DNA of 33,270 nt from Frankia sp. AiPs1. GTDB lineage: Bacteria > Actinomycetota > Actinomycetes > Frankiales > Frankiaceae. The notes beneath the pieces are model-generated. The model did not search any database. It was not told the origin of the DNA and saw only the letters and a program-made list of their open reading frames with translations. Location of the stretch: the NCBI RefSeq assembly GCF_023716945.1, contig NZ_JAMQQF010000021.1, positions 1 through 33,270 of the forward strand. Direction: 5' to 3'. The position numbers were made by a program, and so were the translations under genes. This document shows, piece after piece, positions 1 to 9,396 of the stretch (position 1 is its first letter; each line of letters begins with the position of its first letter).

Positions 1-914
1 CGTGTCTGCATAGGTTCTGACCGGGCGGTGCAGGTGACCGGCGGGACCGTCCCGCCACCACCCATGTCAACAGATGAGGTCTGCACGACGGTCCGCGGCC
101 AGACCTGTCCGACGGCCTCAGGCAGGCCGGTCAGCCCGTCGCAGACGAGGATGAGCACGTCGGCGACGCCTCGGTTGCGCAGCTCGGTGACGATCTGCTG
201 CCACTGCTTGGCGCCTTCGCCGCCGGTGCCGGCCCACAGGCCGAGCACGTCACGTTCCCCGTCGGCGGTGACCCCGATCGCAGCGTAGATCGGCCGGTTC
301 GCGACCTGCCCGTCACGCACCTTCACCACGATCGCGTCGATGAACACGACCGCGTCGACCGTGTCCAGTGGGCGGGCACGCCAGGCATCCATCCCCTCGA
401 TCACCGTGTCGGTGATGGTCGAGATGGTCTGCCGGGATACCTCGGTGCCAGAGACCTCGGCCAGGTGCGCCTGGACCTCACCGGTCGTCAGCCCCTTCGC
501 TACCAACGAGAGGACGAGGTCCTCCACACCGGCGAGACGACGCTGCCGCTTGGCGACCAGCTGCGGAGCGAAGCTGCCGTCACGGTCGCGGGGCACCTCG
601 ATCTCCACCGGCCCGACCTCGGTGATCACCGTCTTCGATCGGGTGCCGTTACGGGAGTTCCCGCTGTTACGACCAGCCGGATCCCCCGACTCGTAGCCGA
701 GATGCGCACTCATCTCCGCGGCCAGCGCCTTCTCCAGGACCATCTTCGTCAACGTGCCGAGCATCCCGCCCGGCCCGGTCAACGACAGCCCCTCGGCGCG
801 GGCCCGCTCGACCAGGCCCTGCGCCAGGGCTTCATCGACCACCACCGGCGCCGCCGGCGCGGCACCGGCCACGGCCAGCTCCTCCGCGGTCGTCTCGGTC
901 ATCATCTCGGTCAT
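1..914 (-). pseudogene. IS256-family (mutator-type) transposase, truncated
   Basis: Reading the minus strand from ATG at 914 gives an open frame matching IS256/Mutator transposases: a helical N-terminus, a GYESGDP-like segment and the region around FIDAIVVKVRDG. The first catalytic Asp (FIDAI) and the second (VCDGLTG) are present. Family similarity stops abruptly after VWPRTVVQTS near position 75. Beyond that the frame runs on into unrelated sequence and leaves the window, and the usual C-terminal third with the last catalytic Glu is absent. About 280 of about 410 residues remain, so the enzyme should be inactive. The segment upstream of the start (about 945-990) looks like the outer end of such an element. 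It marks the left border of the cluster together with the next element. Confidence 0.82.
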
Positions 915-1011
915 CAGGTGCCTCCTCTACCTGCACATCCATACGCAGTGTGACGGTGTAGTTACACAGTTGTTCTTACGGTCCCGTAGCAGATTCGGTG
1001 GTGACGGAGAG

Positions 1012-2496
1012 TTAGCCGGGCGGGATCCGGTGTCGGAGGAGTGGGAAGCCTGCTCTGCCGTGCATCTGGCGCATGATCCGCTTGGTTTTGGTGTTGACGC
1101 CTTCAGTGCCGCCGTTGTGGTGGGGCAGGGTGAGTGCGGCCGTGACGGCGTCGCGGTCGAGTTCGGGGCCGCGGGTGAAGGCATGTAGGTGAGGCAGGTC
1201 GGCGGCCCGCGCGTTGGTAATCCATGTGGTGAGGCGTTCGTCGTTGCCGTCGGCTGGGTCGAGCAGCGCGGCGAAGTCGCGGACCAGGCTCGCGAGGGTG
1301 GTCATCTCGGGGCAGGCGGCGGTGAGCTCGCCGAGCCGGTTGCGCTGGGCGTCGGTGAGCCTGTCGGGTCTGGTGAGCAGGAGCCGGCTGACGGTGCGCG
1401 GGGAGATCGCGGGCCGGTCGCCTTCGAGGCGTCCCTGGTTGATGTAGCGGACGAGCAGGTTGTGGCTGCCTGTATAGCCCTGCTCGGTGATCTCACGGAA
1501 CAGGCGCAGGACCGGCACGGCGGGCTCTTCGGCGCGGCGGCGTTTGAGGTAGTCCCGGTAGGGATCGACCAGGGTCGGGCGAAACGCTGGTGCGCGGATC
1601 AGCCGGTCCGGTTCGGGGACGCGGGCGTAGCGCTTCACCGTGTTCAAAGCGAGGTTCAGTCGTCGTGCGCAGTCGAGCAGGCCCACCCCGGAGTCGAGCA
1701 GGTCGTGGATCTGCTACCAGCGCTGTCGGGTGGTCTGGACGCGGGGTCCGTCGTTCGGTGGCGGGCCGGCCTTCGCCCAGCAGGCGCTGTGCGCGGCGAC
1801 TTCGCGGCGGACCGCTTCGGCGAGGTTGTGCCACAGATGCCACCGGTCGGCGACCTGCACGGCGTCTGGTAGGGCGCGGCGGACCGCTCGGCATAGGCAG
1901 CCGAGCCGTCCCGGCAGGCGATCTGCACGCCGGGATGGGCGCGTAGCCAGGCTTCCAGCGTGTCCGCGCTGCGGTCGGGCAGGACGTCGACGCGGCGGCG
2001 GGTCTCAGCATCGATCAGGATCGTGGTGTAGCGCTGGCGGCGGCGTAGCGCGAAGTCGTCGCCCCCGAGCAGCCGCGGGACCTTCGGGCGGCGGTAGCGG
2101 CAGGCGCATCAGGGCGCGCAACGCGGTGTGCCGCGACAGCCGCACCGACGCGGCCAACACCCGAGCGCCGGCGCAGCCAGCCAGTTCCCGGACCACCGCA
2201 CCGATCTGGGCCGCAAGCCGCACGGTGCGCTGCTGGTAGCGCTCCAGCACGCCCGGGACCTGCTCCCGAAACGTCCGCAGACAGCCGGCCGTCGGGCACA
2301 CGAGGCGACGCATCCGCACCGCCAGGAGCATGCGGCGCGCATCCAGCGGCACATCCGCCACCGTCCGCACGTGATAGGCGTGCACCCGCGCCGAGAGCGC
2401 ACCACAAGCGGCGCCAACCCGGCAAACACCACCGCCACAAGACCATCCACGCCAGACATGACGCATCGTGACGTACACACTCACATCGGCGACCAC
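1012..2496 (-). pseudogene. ISL3-family transposase, broken by two frameshifts and a stop
   Basis: Minus-strand pieces of one ISL3-family transposase lie in order across three frames. An N-terminal part (about 2005-2440) includes SARVHAYHVRTVADVP and a zinc-finger-like segment. A middle DDE part reads GGDDFALRRRQRYTTILID and CRDGSAAYAE. The C-terminal part (1012-1686) ends with the family-typical MRQMHGRAGFPLLRHR. Frames change near 2075 and near 1890 (apparent loss of one G), and an in-frame TAG lies at 1714-1716 just before the C-terminal piece. No intact transposase can be made. The element abuts the end of the polyketide operon and, with the IS256 remnant, forms a junkyard boundary. Confidence 0.85.
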
Positions 2497-2577
2497 CGGA
2501 TCTGCGGCAGGCCCGGCCCGGAGACACCCCCGGCGGGCCGTCGGCTGCGGTCGGTCGAGGACCTTCTGGCACGCCGG

Positions 2578-3510
2578 TCAGGCAAGGCACTCCGGGAGGT
2601 GCCCACCGTTGAATTCCACCATTTCCGCGAAGAGCAGCTCGACCGGCAGCGGGGCTGCCGGCGGTGCCCCCTGATGCTCGGCGATCGCGCGATGCAGGTT
2701 GGGGACCAGCCGCTCCGGGTCCTTCCAGCCGGCGAATCGGCCTGCCGAGCATTGGCGGGCCGCCTGGATCGGTGTCAGCCCCTTACGCACCGCGTCTCCG
2801 GCGGCGTCCCGCAGCCACAGCAGGTACGCCTCCGTCTCGTCGAAGGCCTCGGGGCCGGCGACCGTTCCGTGCCCGCCGACCACGACTTGGGCACCCGTCT
2901 CGCGCATCCGGCGGACAGCGGTCAGCGACCCCGCGACCGTGCCCATCAACAGGAAGGGCGTACACCCCGGCAGCACCACGTCGCCGGTGAACAGCACCTT
3001 CTCGCCGGGGAGCCACACCACGGTGTCGTGCCCGGTGTGCGCGGGCCCCACGTTGAAAAGCTCGGCCCGGCGGTGGCCCAGGTGCAGCGTCAGCGCGTCG
3101 TGGTAGGTCACCATCGGTAGCACCGGATCGACATCGCCCCAATCCACCTCCGGCCAGAGGCCGGTCAGTGCCAGCCCCGTCTCCGCCATCTCGGCCCGGG
3201 TGCCGTGGTGGGCGATGATCGTCGCCGTGTCGGCGAAAAGGTGATTGCCGAAGGTGTGGTCGCCGTGGAAATGAGTGTTGACCAGGTACTTCACCCCGCC
3301 AAGACTGAGGCCGTCCACTGCGGCGCGCAGCAAGGTCGCGCGCCGCTCGGTGGCCGCGGTGTCGACGAGCAGGATGCCGTCGTCACCCACCACCACGCCA
3401 GCGTTGTTGAGACACCAGCCTCCGTCCGGCTGGACATAGGCGAACACGCCGTCCGCCACCTCCGTCATGCGCGCCGCGACCGCGCTGGCGGCGGCGCGAG
3501 TCGCTGTCAC
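2578..3510 (-). CDS. ActIV-like metallo-beta-lactamase-fold cyclase/thioesterase
   Basis: 310-residue metallo-beta-lactamase-fold protein. The metal-binding motif HFHGDH is at residues 80-85, with further ligands likely in PAHTGHD and FTGDVV. In actinorhodin biosynthesis the MBL-fold protein ActIV acts as second-ring cyclase and thioesterase releasing the bicyclic intermediate. The same position, directly after the ActVII-type aromatase, is kept here, so the same role is inferred. It starts with GTG at 3510, overlapping the TGA of the upstream aromatase gene by 4 bp, which implies translational coupling. It is the last gene of the operon before the insertion-sequence debris. Function is inferred from family and gene order; a generic MBL hydrolase cannot be excluded. 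Confidence 0.85.
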   Translation of the reverse strand: MTATRAAASAVAARMTEVADGVFAYVQPDGGWCLNNAGVVVGDDGILLVDTAATERRATLLRAAVDGLSLGGVKYLVNTHFHGDHTFGNHLFADTATIIAHHGTRAEMAETGLALTGLWPEVDWGDVDPVLPMVTYHDALTLHLGHRRAELFNVGPAHTGHDTVVWLPGEKVLFTGDVVLPGCTPFLLMGTVAGSLTAVRRMRETGAQVVVGGHGTVAGPEAFDETEAYLLWLRDAAGDAVRKGLTPIQAARQCSAGRFAGWKDPERLVPNLHRAIAEHQGAPPAAPLPVELLFAEMVEFNGGHLPECLA

Positions 3511-4484
3511 CGGACTTCTCGCTTCTCGGTGGAGGATACGGGCGCCGCCGCGCCGGCCAGCGTCCGGCGGCTATTGGCCCCCAGCGCGTCCCGGAGGTAG
3601 CGGCGTCCCTCGGCGAGGGAACTGCTCGGCCCGAGCACCGTGCGCAGCGCGTCCGGGTCCAACACGACGGTGTGTCTCGCCGTGACCACGTCGGGCCCGT
3701 CCGGCACCCGATGGAAGATCCACACCCCGCTGTGCCCGAGAAGCGTCGAGGGCGGCCGGGTCTGCTTGTAGGCGATGCTGTCGTTCGCCAGGCACACCCT
3801 CACCGAGCGGGTGGTGTGCGTCGACCCGTCATCGCCGCTGACCGTGTCCATCTCCAACTGTTGGACGCCCGGCGTCTCCTCGGTGAGCACCACACGGCGA
3901 ACGTGCGGGAGCAGATCCGGCCAGCGGTCCGCCCGGTCGATGAAGTCGTACGCCTCCTCGGCCGACCCGGTGAGCTCGACGGTGTCCTCGAAGGTGAAGA
4001 CGACTTCCGCGACCGGATGACCGAGCTCCGCCACCCGGCGCAGCGCCGCCAACTCTTCGACGCTGTTGCGTTCCAGGGCCGCACTGATCCACTGGACGGC
4101 AGCGGCGTCGTCGCCCACCGCGGTGAACTCGTGGTCCAGGATCACCTCGGTGCGGCCGCCGGGCAAGGGCAGGACCTGCCAGCGTCCGCTCATCGCCGCC
4201 ACCGGTGGCTGGCTCCGTTCCTGGCGGAAGCCGATCGTCCGCAGGTGCCGGTCGACCTCACGCCGCGACGTCCACGTCTTGACCTCGCCGCCGACCAGGG
4301 CCCAGAGCTGGAAGCGTTCCTCGCTCTCCGTACGCTCGAGGTAGCGCAAGAAGATGTTCGGACCGAAGATCGCCGGCCACCGGTCAGCCTCGGTGAGCAG
4401 TTCGAAGACCAGGTCCGCCGGGGCCGCCACCACTTCTCGATGCGATGTCCGGTGCTCCGTAGGCACAGTAGGCACACCCTTCAC
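3507..4484 (-). CDS. Bifunctional polyketide aromatase/cyclase (ActVII-like, two START-type domains)
   Basis: 325 residues containing two similar polyketide-cyclase/START-type halves, roughly residues 10-150 (AAPADLVFELLTEADRWPAIF) and 160-300 (SAEEAYDFIDRADRWPDLLP). Didomain enzymes of this size (ActVII, Gra-ORF4 type) dehydrate and aromatise the first ring of C9-reduced octaketides. The internal repeat of the DRWP motif shows the duplication. The start is GTG at 4484, overlapping the ACP stop (GTGA). A downstream GTGA joins it to the ActIV-like gene. The didomain form, rather than a monodomain TcmN type, agrees with a reduced polyketide and with the ActIII-like ketoreductase in the same operon. 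Confidence 0.92.
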   Translation of the reverse strand: MKGVPTVPTEHRTSHREVVAAPADLVFELLTEADRWPAIFGPNIFLRYLERTESEERFQLWALVGGEVKTWTSRREVDRHLRTIGFRQERSQPPVAAMSGRWQVLPLPGGRTEVILDHEFTAVGDDAAAVQWISAALERNSVEELAALRRVAELGHPVAEVVFTFEDTVELTGSAEEAYDFIDRADRWPDLLPHVRRVVLTEETPGVQQLEMDTVSGDDGSTHTTRSVRVCLANDSIAYKQTRPPSTLLGHSGVWIFHRVPDGPDVVTARHTVVLDPDALRTVLGPSSSLAEGRRYLRDALGANSRRTLAGAAAPVSSTEKREVR

Positions 4485-4759
4485 GACGTCTGCCGCAGCC
4501 GCTCGGCGCTGTTGACGGCGGCGCTGTTGACGGCGGCGAGCACGGCCTCCGGCGTACGCAGCTCCATGACCTGCTCGTCCGGCAACACGATGCCGTAGCG
4601 GCGCTGGATCCCGGCGGCGAGCTCCAGCAGGGCGAGCGAGTCGTAGCCGAGTTCGGTGAACTCCTGGGCGGCGAAGTCGCCGTCGAGGGTTCCGCTGTCG
4701 TCGGCGCCGGCGTTCTCCACCAGAATCGTTTTCAGGTCCTCGAGGGTCATCAGAGACAT
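4481..4759 (-). CDS. Type II polyketide acyl carrier protein
   Basis: 92-residue ACP, normal for the family. The phosphopantetheine attachment serine is Ser41 in LGYDSLALLE. It carries the growing polyketide on the KS-alpha/CLF dimer and hands it to the ketoreductase and cyclases. The start ATG at 4759 is preceded by a purine-rich ribosome binding site (AAGGGAAAG); a longer in-frame reading upstream lacks a better site. The gap to CLF is 73 bp and the stop overlaps the aromatase start. The C-terminus contains a short duplication, AVNSAAVNSAE, mirrored in the DNA around 4510-4535. Confidence 0.95.
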   Translation of the reverse strand: MSLMTLEDLKTILVENAGADDSGTLDGDFAAQEFTELGYDSLALLELAAGIQRRYGIVLPDEQVMELRTPEAVLAAVNSAAVNSAERLRQTS

Positions 4760-4832
4760 GTCTTTCCCTTCGTGAGAGTGCGCGCTTGACCTGATCGGTG
4801 ACTGGCGTGCGCCGGTGTCCGCGAGGATCTGG

Positions 4833-6035
4833 TCAGCCACGGACGACGATGGCGGAGTTGAAGCCCCACCGGCCACGGGCCAGCACCAGCGCGACGGTCA
4901 TGTTCCGCTCGCGCGGGGCGTTCTGAACGAGATCGATCCGATGTCCGGCGGCGACCTGCGCGTCGTGCGGGGTTGGCGGGATCACGCCCTCGCGCAGGGC
5001 CAGACAGGCGGTGACGACGTCGAGGGGGCCGCCGCCCGAGAAGAGCCGCCCGGTCCCGGCCTTGGGGGCGGTGACGGGCACCCCGTAGGGGCCGAACAGC
5101 CCGGTCACCGCCTCGGCCTCCGCACGGTCGAACTCGGCGGTGCCGGCGGCGTCGGCAAAGACGACCCCCACGTCGGCTGTCGTGACCCCGGCGTCCTCGA
5201 GGGCCAGTTCCGCGGCCCTGCGCAAGCCCGGCGGCCGGCCCGACCCCGGGGCGGGGTCGAAGGTCGCCGCATACCCGGCGATCTCGCCGTACCGGGGGCG
5301 GTCCCCACGCCTGTCCAGGCTCTCACCGCCCTCCAGGACGAGGATCGCACCGCCCTCACCCGGGACGTGCCCGGAGGCCGCCGCGGCGAACGGCAGATAC
5401 GCCTGCCCCGGATCGTCCGTGGTGCTCACCGTGCCACTGGAGAGATGCGCGACCCGGCCCCACGGGCCGAGTGCCGAGTCGACGCCGCCGGAGATCACCA
5501 GGGGCGTGCCCCGTCGGATCGCCCGGCGGGCGTAGCCGATGGCGTCCAGCCCGCCGGCCTGCTCGCCGACGAGCGCCGTACCCGGCCCGCGCAGGCCGTG
5601 CCGAATGGACACCTGTCCCGTCGTCACGGCGTAGAACCAGGCGAACGACTCGTAGACGCTGACGTGCTGGGGTCCGTCGTGCCACAACTTGTCGAACTGG
5701 CGGTGGGTGAAGTCGAAGCCGCCGCAGGCATTCGACGTCATGACGCCCATGTCGTACTCGTCCCGATCACCGGGGCGCACACCCGCATCGTTGATCGCCC
5801 AGTCGGCTGCGGTGAGCGCCAGCCGGGTAGAGACGTCGGTCTGGGGCAGCAACCGGCCCGGAAGGTGCCGGGCGGCATCGAAGCCGGTGATCCGGCCGGC
5901 GAGCGCCCCGACATGCCGGTCGTCGATTCTCGAGATGCCGGAGCGCCCCGCTAGCGTCGCCGCCCAGTACTCCGCGATACCCAGCCCGGTCGGCGCGACC
6001 ACGCCGACTCCGGTGACGAAGACCCGCTGCGTCAT
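4833..6035 (-). CDS. Type II polyketide chain-length factor (KS-beta)
   Basis: 400-residue ketosynthase-like subunit in which the active-site Cys is replaced by Gln (Q159 in LVGEQAGGLDAIG), the hallmark of chain-length factors. It pairs with KS-alpha, decarboxylates malonyl-ACP to prime synthesis and sets the chain length; an octaketide is expected from context but cannot be read directly. The start is ATG at 6035, overlapping the KS-alpha TGA as ATGA, so the two subunits are translated in a coupled, near-equimolar way. Longer upstream readings would lie inside KS-alpha and lack a ribosome binding site. Confidence 0.95.
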   Translation of the reverse strand: MTQRVFVTGVGVVAPTGLGIAEYWAATLAGRSGISRIDDRHVGALAGRITGFDAARHLPGRLLPQTDVSTRLALTAADWAINDAGVRPGDRDEYDMGVMTSNACGGFDFTHRQFDKLWHDGPQHVSVYESFAWFYAVTTGQVSIRHGLRGPGTALVGEQAGGLDAIGYARRAIRRGTPLVISGGVDSALGPWGRVAHLSSGTVSTTDDPGQAYLPFAAAASGHVPGEGGAILVLEGGESLDRRGDRPRYGEIAGYAATFDPAPGSGRPPGLRRAAELALEDAGVTTADVGVVFADAAGTAEFDRAEAEAVTGLFGPYGVPVTAPKAGTGRLFSGGGPLDVVTACLALREGVIPPTPHDAQVAAGHRIDLVQNAPRERNMTVALVLARGRWGFNSAIVVRG

Positions 6036-7306
6036 GCTGCCCGCCCTCCGGGCTGACGAAGCACCATTGCGCTCTGAAACCCGCCGAACCCGCTGCCGAT
6101 CGTCAGCACCGTGTCGAGGGTGGCCTCCCGGGCGACGAGCGGCACGTAGTCTAGGTCGCATTGGGGGTCCGGGAGCCGTAGGTTCGCGGTCGGGGGGATG
6201 ACGCCGTACCGTAAGGCGAGAGCGCAGGCGGCCACCTCGATGGACCCGATCGCGCCCAGGGAATGGCCCACCATCGACTTGATCGAGCTGATCGGCACCC
6301 GACGCGCGTGCTCACCGAGACTGGCCTTGACCGCCGCTGTCTCGTGTAGATCGTTCTGTTTGGTACCCGAGCCGTGCGCGTTGACGTAGTCCACGTCCGG
6401 CGGATCGAGCCGGGACTGGGCGAGCGCGGTGCGGATCGCCTCGGCCATCTCCCTACCGTCCGGTTTCAGACCGGTCATGTGGAAGGCGTTCAACCGGGTG
6501 GCGTACCCGGTGACCTCAGCGTAGATCTCGGCGTTGCGACGCCGGGCGTGCTCGTACTCCTCGAGCACGAACATGGCGCAGCCCTCGGCGAGGACAAAGC
6601 CGTTGCGCGATCGGTCGAACGGGCGCGAGGCCGTCGCCGGATCGTCGTTGTACGACGTGGTGGCCTTGATGGCGTCGAAGCACGCCAGCACGATGGGTGA
6701 GATCGGAGTGTCTGTCGCGCCCGCCGCCATCACATCCACTACGCCGTCCTGGATGAGGTGCAGCGCGTGGCCGATCGCGTCCAATCCGGAGGTGCACCCG
6801 TCGGAGACCATGGTGACCGGGCCCTCCGCGCCGACGGTCCAGGCCACCTCGGCCGCCATCACGCTGGGCACCATGTGATCGAACATGTGCGGCGTCAGGT
6901 ACCGGGTGTCCACCTCGCGGGTTTGGCCGCTGTCGAACAGCACGAGGTACTCGGCCTCCAGAGAGGTAGCCGCCGCGACAGCGCTGCCGAGGCTCACCCC
7001 GATCCGGTGGGGTTCCACCCGGTCCAGCTCCAGACCGCTGTCCTCGACCGCGTCGCGGGTGCAGACCACCGCGAACTGGGCCGCCCGGTCCATCCGGCGG
7101 ATCTGCCGTGGCGTCAGCCCTTCGGCCTGGGCATCGAAGTCGACCTCACCGGCCACCTGGCTGCGGAACGGCCCCGCATCGAAGAAGGAAATCCGCCGGG
7201 TCGCGGTCCGGCCGGCCGTCAGAAGGTTCCAGAAGTCCTTGGCTCCTCCGCCACCGGGTGCGCGTACTCCGATCCCGGTGATCACCACGCGCCGGTTCGG
7301 TTTCAT
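6032..7306 (-). CDS. Type II polyketide ketosynthase alpha
   Basis: 424-residue beta-ketoacyl synthase with the complete catalytic set: Cys171 in VSDGCTSGLDAIG, His311 in NAHGSGT, and Lys343/His348 in SIKSMVGHSLGAIGS. It catalyses decarboxylative Claisen condensation of malonyl units on the ACP as a dimer with the CLF encoded next. ATG at 7306 follows a clear GGAAAGGA ribosome binding site. It lies 25 bp downstream of the flavin hydroxylase gene in the same operon. The insertion of the hydroxylase between KR and KS-alpha differs from the actinorhodin order, where actIII is divergent from actI. Confidence 0.96.
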   Translation of the reverse strand: MKPNRRVVITGIGVRAPGGGGAKDFWNLLTAGRTATRRISFFDAGPFRSQVAGEVDFDAQAEGLTPRQIRRMDRAAQFAVVCTRDAVEDSGLELDRVEPHRIGVSLGSAVAAATSLEAEYLVLFDSGQTREVDTRYLTPHMFDHMVPSVMAAEVAWTVGAEGPVTMVSDGCTSGLDAIGHALHLIQDGVVDVMAAGATDTPISPIVLACFDAIKATTSYNDDPATASRPFDRSRNGFVLAEGCAMFVLEEYEHARRRNAEIYAEVTGYATRLNAFHMTGLKPDGREMAEAIRTALAQSRLDPPDVDYVNAHGSGTKQNDLHETAAVKASLGEHARRVPISSIKSMVGHSLGAIGSIEVAACALALRYGVIPPTANLRLPDPQCDLDYVPLVAREATLDTVLTIGSGFGGFQSAMVLRQPGGRAA

Positions 7307-7331
7307 GGAAATTCCTTTCCCCGTGGAGTAG

Positions 7332-8471
7332 TCACCTGTCGTTCACCGCCTCCGCCGCATGGCGGGCGAAGGCACCCGCCCGCGCGGCGAACTGGAGACC
7401 GCTGTGGCCCGCCCCGCAGACGACGTCCCGCCAGAACCGTCCGAGATCCTCGCCGTCGGCCTGCCCACGGCTACCCGAGCCACGCATCAGCCGGTCCACC
7501 GCAGCGGAGAGGTACTCCGCGGCCAGCGCGCAGTCACGACCGTTACGGGACTCCTCGTAGGGCGTCACCGCGCCCTCGTCGAGCACCCGCGCCACCCGTT
7601 CCAGCAGCAGGCCCGCCGTGTCGATCTCCCCGCCGGAACGGGCCAGCACCATGTCGTATGCCAGCCGGTCTACCGGGCCGGACACGGCCGGGCCGGGCTG
7701 CTGCAACTTCGGTCCGATCAGCGACCACCACCGGTGCAGGGCGCCGCGGGCCGCCCCGAGCAGTGGACCGGTGAGAGTAAGGCCGTTGGCCGCCTTCATC
7801 GGTACCTGATGGCAGGGCGCGTCCTCCCCGGGAGCTGGCCCGTCGGTGAGCACCCGCAGGGACACCGAGTGGGACGCCGGAACCCGCACGTCGTCAAGAA
7901 CGAGCGTGTTGCTGCCGGTGGCGCGCATGCCCACGTTGAACCACGTCGGTTCGATCCGGTACGCCGGCCGCGGCACCGCGAAGAACCGGTACTCGCCCCG
8001 GCCGTCACGGACCACCCGGGCGCACACCAGGGCCCAGTCCGAGTGGTCGACGCCGCTCACGTACGGCCACTGCCCGCTGAGCCGCCACGAGTCGCCCCCC
8101 GCCGCCGCCTCTCCTCCGGGCATCAGCCCCGCGACGATCAAGGCGTCCGGGCCGTCGGCCCAGACGGCGGCTCGGCCCGCTTCCGGAAGATAGGCTGCCA
8201 TCCGGGCGGCCGCGGCGATCAGTGACGCCACCCAGGCCGTCGAGGCGCAGGACGCGCCGATGGTGGCCACGGCGGGCAGCAGAGCACCGAAGGTGCCACT
8301 GTCCCCCCCGTACCTCGTGGGCACGAAGTGCCGGGCGAACCCCGCGGCGAGCACGGAGTCGATCGACGCACGCGGGAGTCGCCGGTCGGTCTCCGCCTCA
8401 CGCACGTGCTTGGCGGCCGACACCGCCACCTCCGCCGCCTGCAGAGTGGAACCGGCTGTGGTCAGCTTCAT
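7332..8471 (-). CDS. Acyl-CoA-dehydrogenase-fold flavin-dependent hydroxylase (ActVA-ORF5-like)
   Basis: 379 residues of the acyl-CoA dehydrogenase superfamily. The N-terminal helical domain has VPTRYGGDSGTFG and the central beta-domain has GDSWRLSGQWPYVSGVDHSDW, the pattern of group D two-component flavin monooxygenases. The likely role is aromatic hydroxylation of the naphthoquinone precursor with reduced flavin supplied by a separate reductase, as ActVA-ORF5 does with ActVB. No ActVB-type flavin reductase gene is visible in the window. The chosen ATG at 8471 has a GGGAGG site upstream; a start at 8495 would lie 24 bp further up without one. The gap to the KR stop is 30 bp, so it is the second gene of the operon. 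Confidence 0.82.
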   Translation of the reverse strand: MKLTTAGSTLQAAEVAVSAAKHVREAETDRRLPRASIDSVLAAGFARHFVPTRYGGDSGTFGALLPAVATIGASCASTAWVASLIAAAARMAAYLPEAGRAAVWADGPDALIVAGLMPGGEAAAGGDSWRLSGQWPYVSGVDHSDWALVCARVVRDGRGEYRFFAVPRPAYRIEPTWFNVGMRATGSNTLVLDDVRVPASHSVSLRVLTDGPAPGEDAPCHQVPMKAANGLTLTGPLLGAARGALHRWWSLIGPKLQQPGPAVSGPVDRLAYDMVLARSGGEIDTAGLLLERVARVLDEGAVTPYEESRNGRDCALAAEYLSAAVDRLMRGSGSRGQADGEDLGRFWRDVVCGAGHSGLQFAARAGAFARHAAEAVNDR

Positions 8472-8501
8472 GTCTGCCTCCCGGTGGTACGGCACTGGAC
8501 C

Positions 8502-9287
8502 TCAGTAGTTGCCGAGACCGCCGCAGACGTTGATGGCCTGGGCGGTCACGGCGGCGGCCTCGTCACTGACGAGGTACTCGACCATCGCGGCGACCTCGTC
8601 TGGCCGGACGTAGCGGCCGATCGGGACACGCGCGGTCACCCGGTCGTGCGCCTCGGCCTCGGTAACGCCCCAGAGCTTGGCGTAGGTCCCACGGACGGTC
8701 TGTGCCATGGGCGTCTCGACGAAGCCGGGGCAGACCGCATTCATGGTGACGCCGGTCTTGGCCAGTTCCAGGCCCCATGCCTTGGTCAGGCCCACCACAC
8801 CGTGCTTCGCGGCCGAATATGGTGCGCCGTTCAGCACTCCCTGCTTGCCCCCGGTGGAGGCGATGTTGATGATTCGCCCGCCCGCCCGGCCGGCCAGGCC
8901 ACCGGCGCGCAGCGCTTCCCGGGTGACGATGAAGACGCTGTTGAGGTTGGTGTTGATGACGTCGAGCCACAGCTCATCGGCGATCTCCGCGGTGACGCCG
9001 CCGCCGCTGCGTCCGGCATTGTTGACCAGAATGTCCAGCGGTCCGAACCGGTCGACGACCGCGCCGATCAGATCGGTGACCTGCGCCCCGTCCGTGACGT
9101 CGCAGACCCGGCCGTCCACGGCGAGGTTCTGTTCCTGTAGTGACTTCACCGTCGCGGCCACATTGTCAGCCGATCGCGCGCAGAGGTACACCCGGGCGCC
9201 GCGACGCGCGAGTCGGGTGGCGATCTCCAGTCCGATACCGCTGGTGGCACCGGTGACCAATGCCACCGGCTGGCTCTGCTGGCTCAT
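8502..9287 (-). CDS. Polyketide C-9 ketoreductase (ActIII-like SDR)
   Basis: 261-residue short-chain dehydrogenase, the same length as ActIII, with NADPH motif TGATSGIG (12-19) and catalytic Ser144, Tyr157 and Lys161 at the same numbers as in ActIII. The family reduces the C-9 carbonyl of the nascent octaketide on the ACP. In ActIII residues 94-96 are Pro-Gly-Gly, a motif linked to stereocontrol; here they read Ser-Gly-Gly (GRSGGG). ATG at 9287 follows GGAGGAAAC; an upstream in-frame start at 9329 has no ribosome binding site. First gene of the seven-gene operon, transcribed from the SARP-type promoter just upstream. Confidence 0.93.
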   Translation of the reverse strand: MSQQSQPVALVTGATSGIGLEIATRLARRGARVYLCARSADNVAATVKSLQEQNLAVDGRVCDVTDGAQVTDLIGAVVDRFGPLDILVNNAGRSGGGVTAEIADELWLDVINTNLNSVFIVTREALRAGGLAGRAGGRIINIASTGGKQGVLNGAPYSAAKHGVVGLTKAWGLELAKTGVTMNAVCPGFVETPMAQTVRGTYAKLWGVTEAEAHDRVTARVPIGRYVRPDEVAAMVEYLVSDEAAAVTAQAINVCGGLGNY

Positions 9288-9325
9288 GTTTCCTCCGAGG
9301 ACTCCGCCGTGGTCGGCCGACCCCG

Positions 9326-9371
9326 ACATTGCGGCAGCCCTCTCGAAACGCGGTCGAGCCGTCGTGGAGCA
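9326..9371 (-). promoter_or_regulatory. SARP-type operator and promoter of the polyketide operon
   Basis: On the minus strand three heptamers stand at an 11-bp period: TCCACGA (9362-9368), TCGACCG (9351-9357) and TCGAGAG (9340-9346). A -10-like CAATGT (9326-9331) starts exactly 8 bp after the last one. This is the ActII-ORF4/DnrI arrangement. Transcription would begin about 30 bp before the KR start codon. Read on the plus strand the same block also gives TCGAAAC, TCGAGCC and TGGAGCA (9343-9371), but with no -10 at 8 bp. Confidence 0.75.
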
Positions 9372-9396
9372 CCAGATAGGCCGCCGGGCGGCCGTT

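Noticed and set aside
2497-2577. Terminator after the ActIV-like gene
   Set aside because: GC-rich partial inverted repeats exist but no convincing continuous stem was found.
4785-4815. TTGACC near the ACP gene
   Set aside because: No palindromic box follows and the position is inside the polyketide operon between CLF and ACP.
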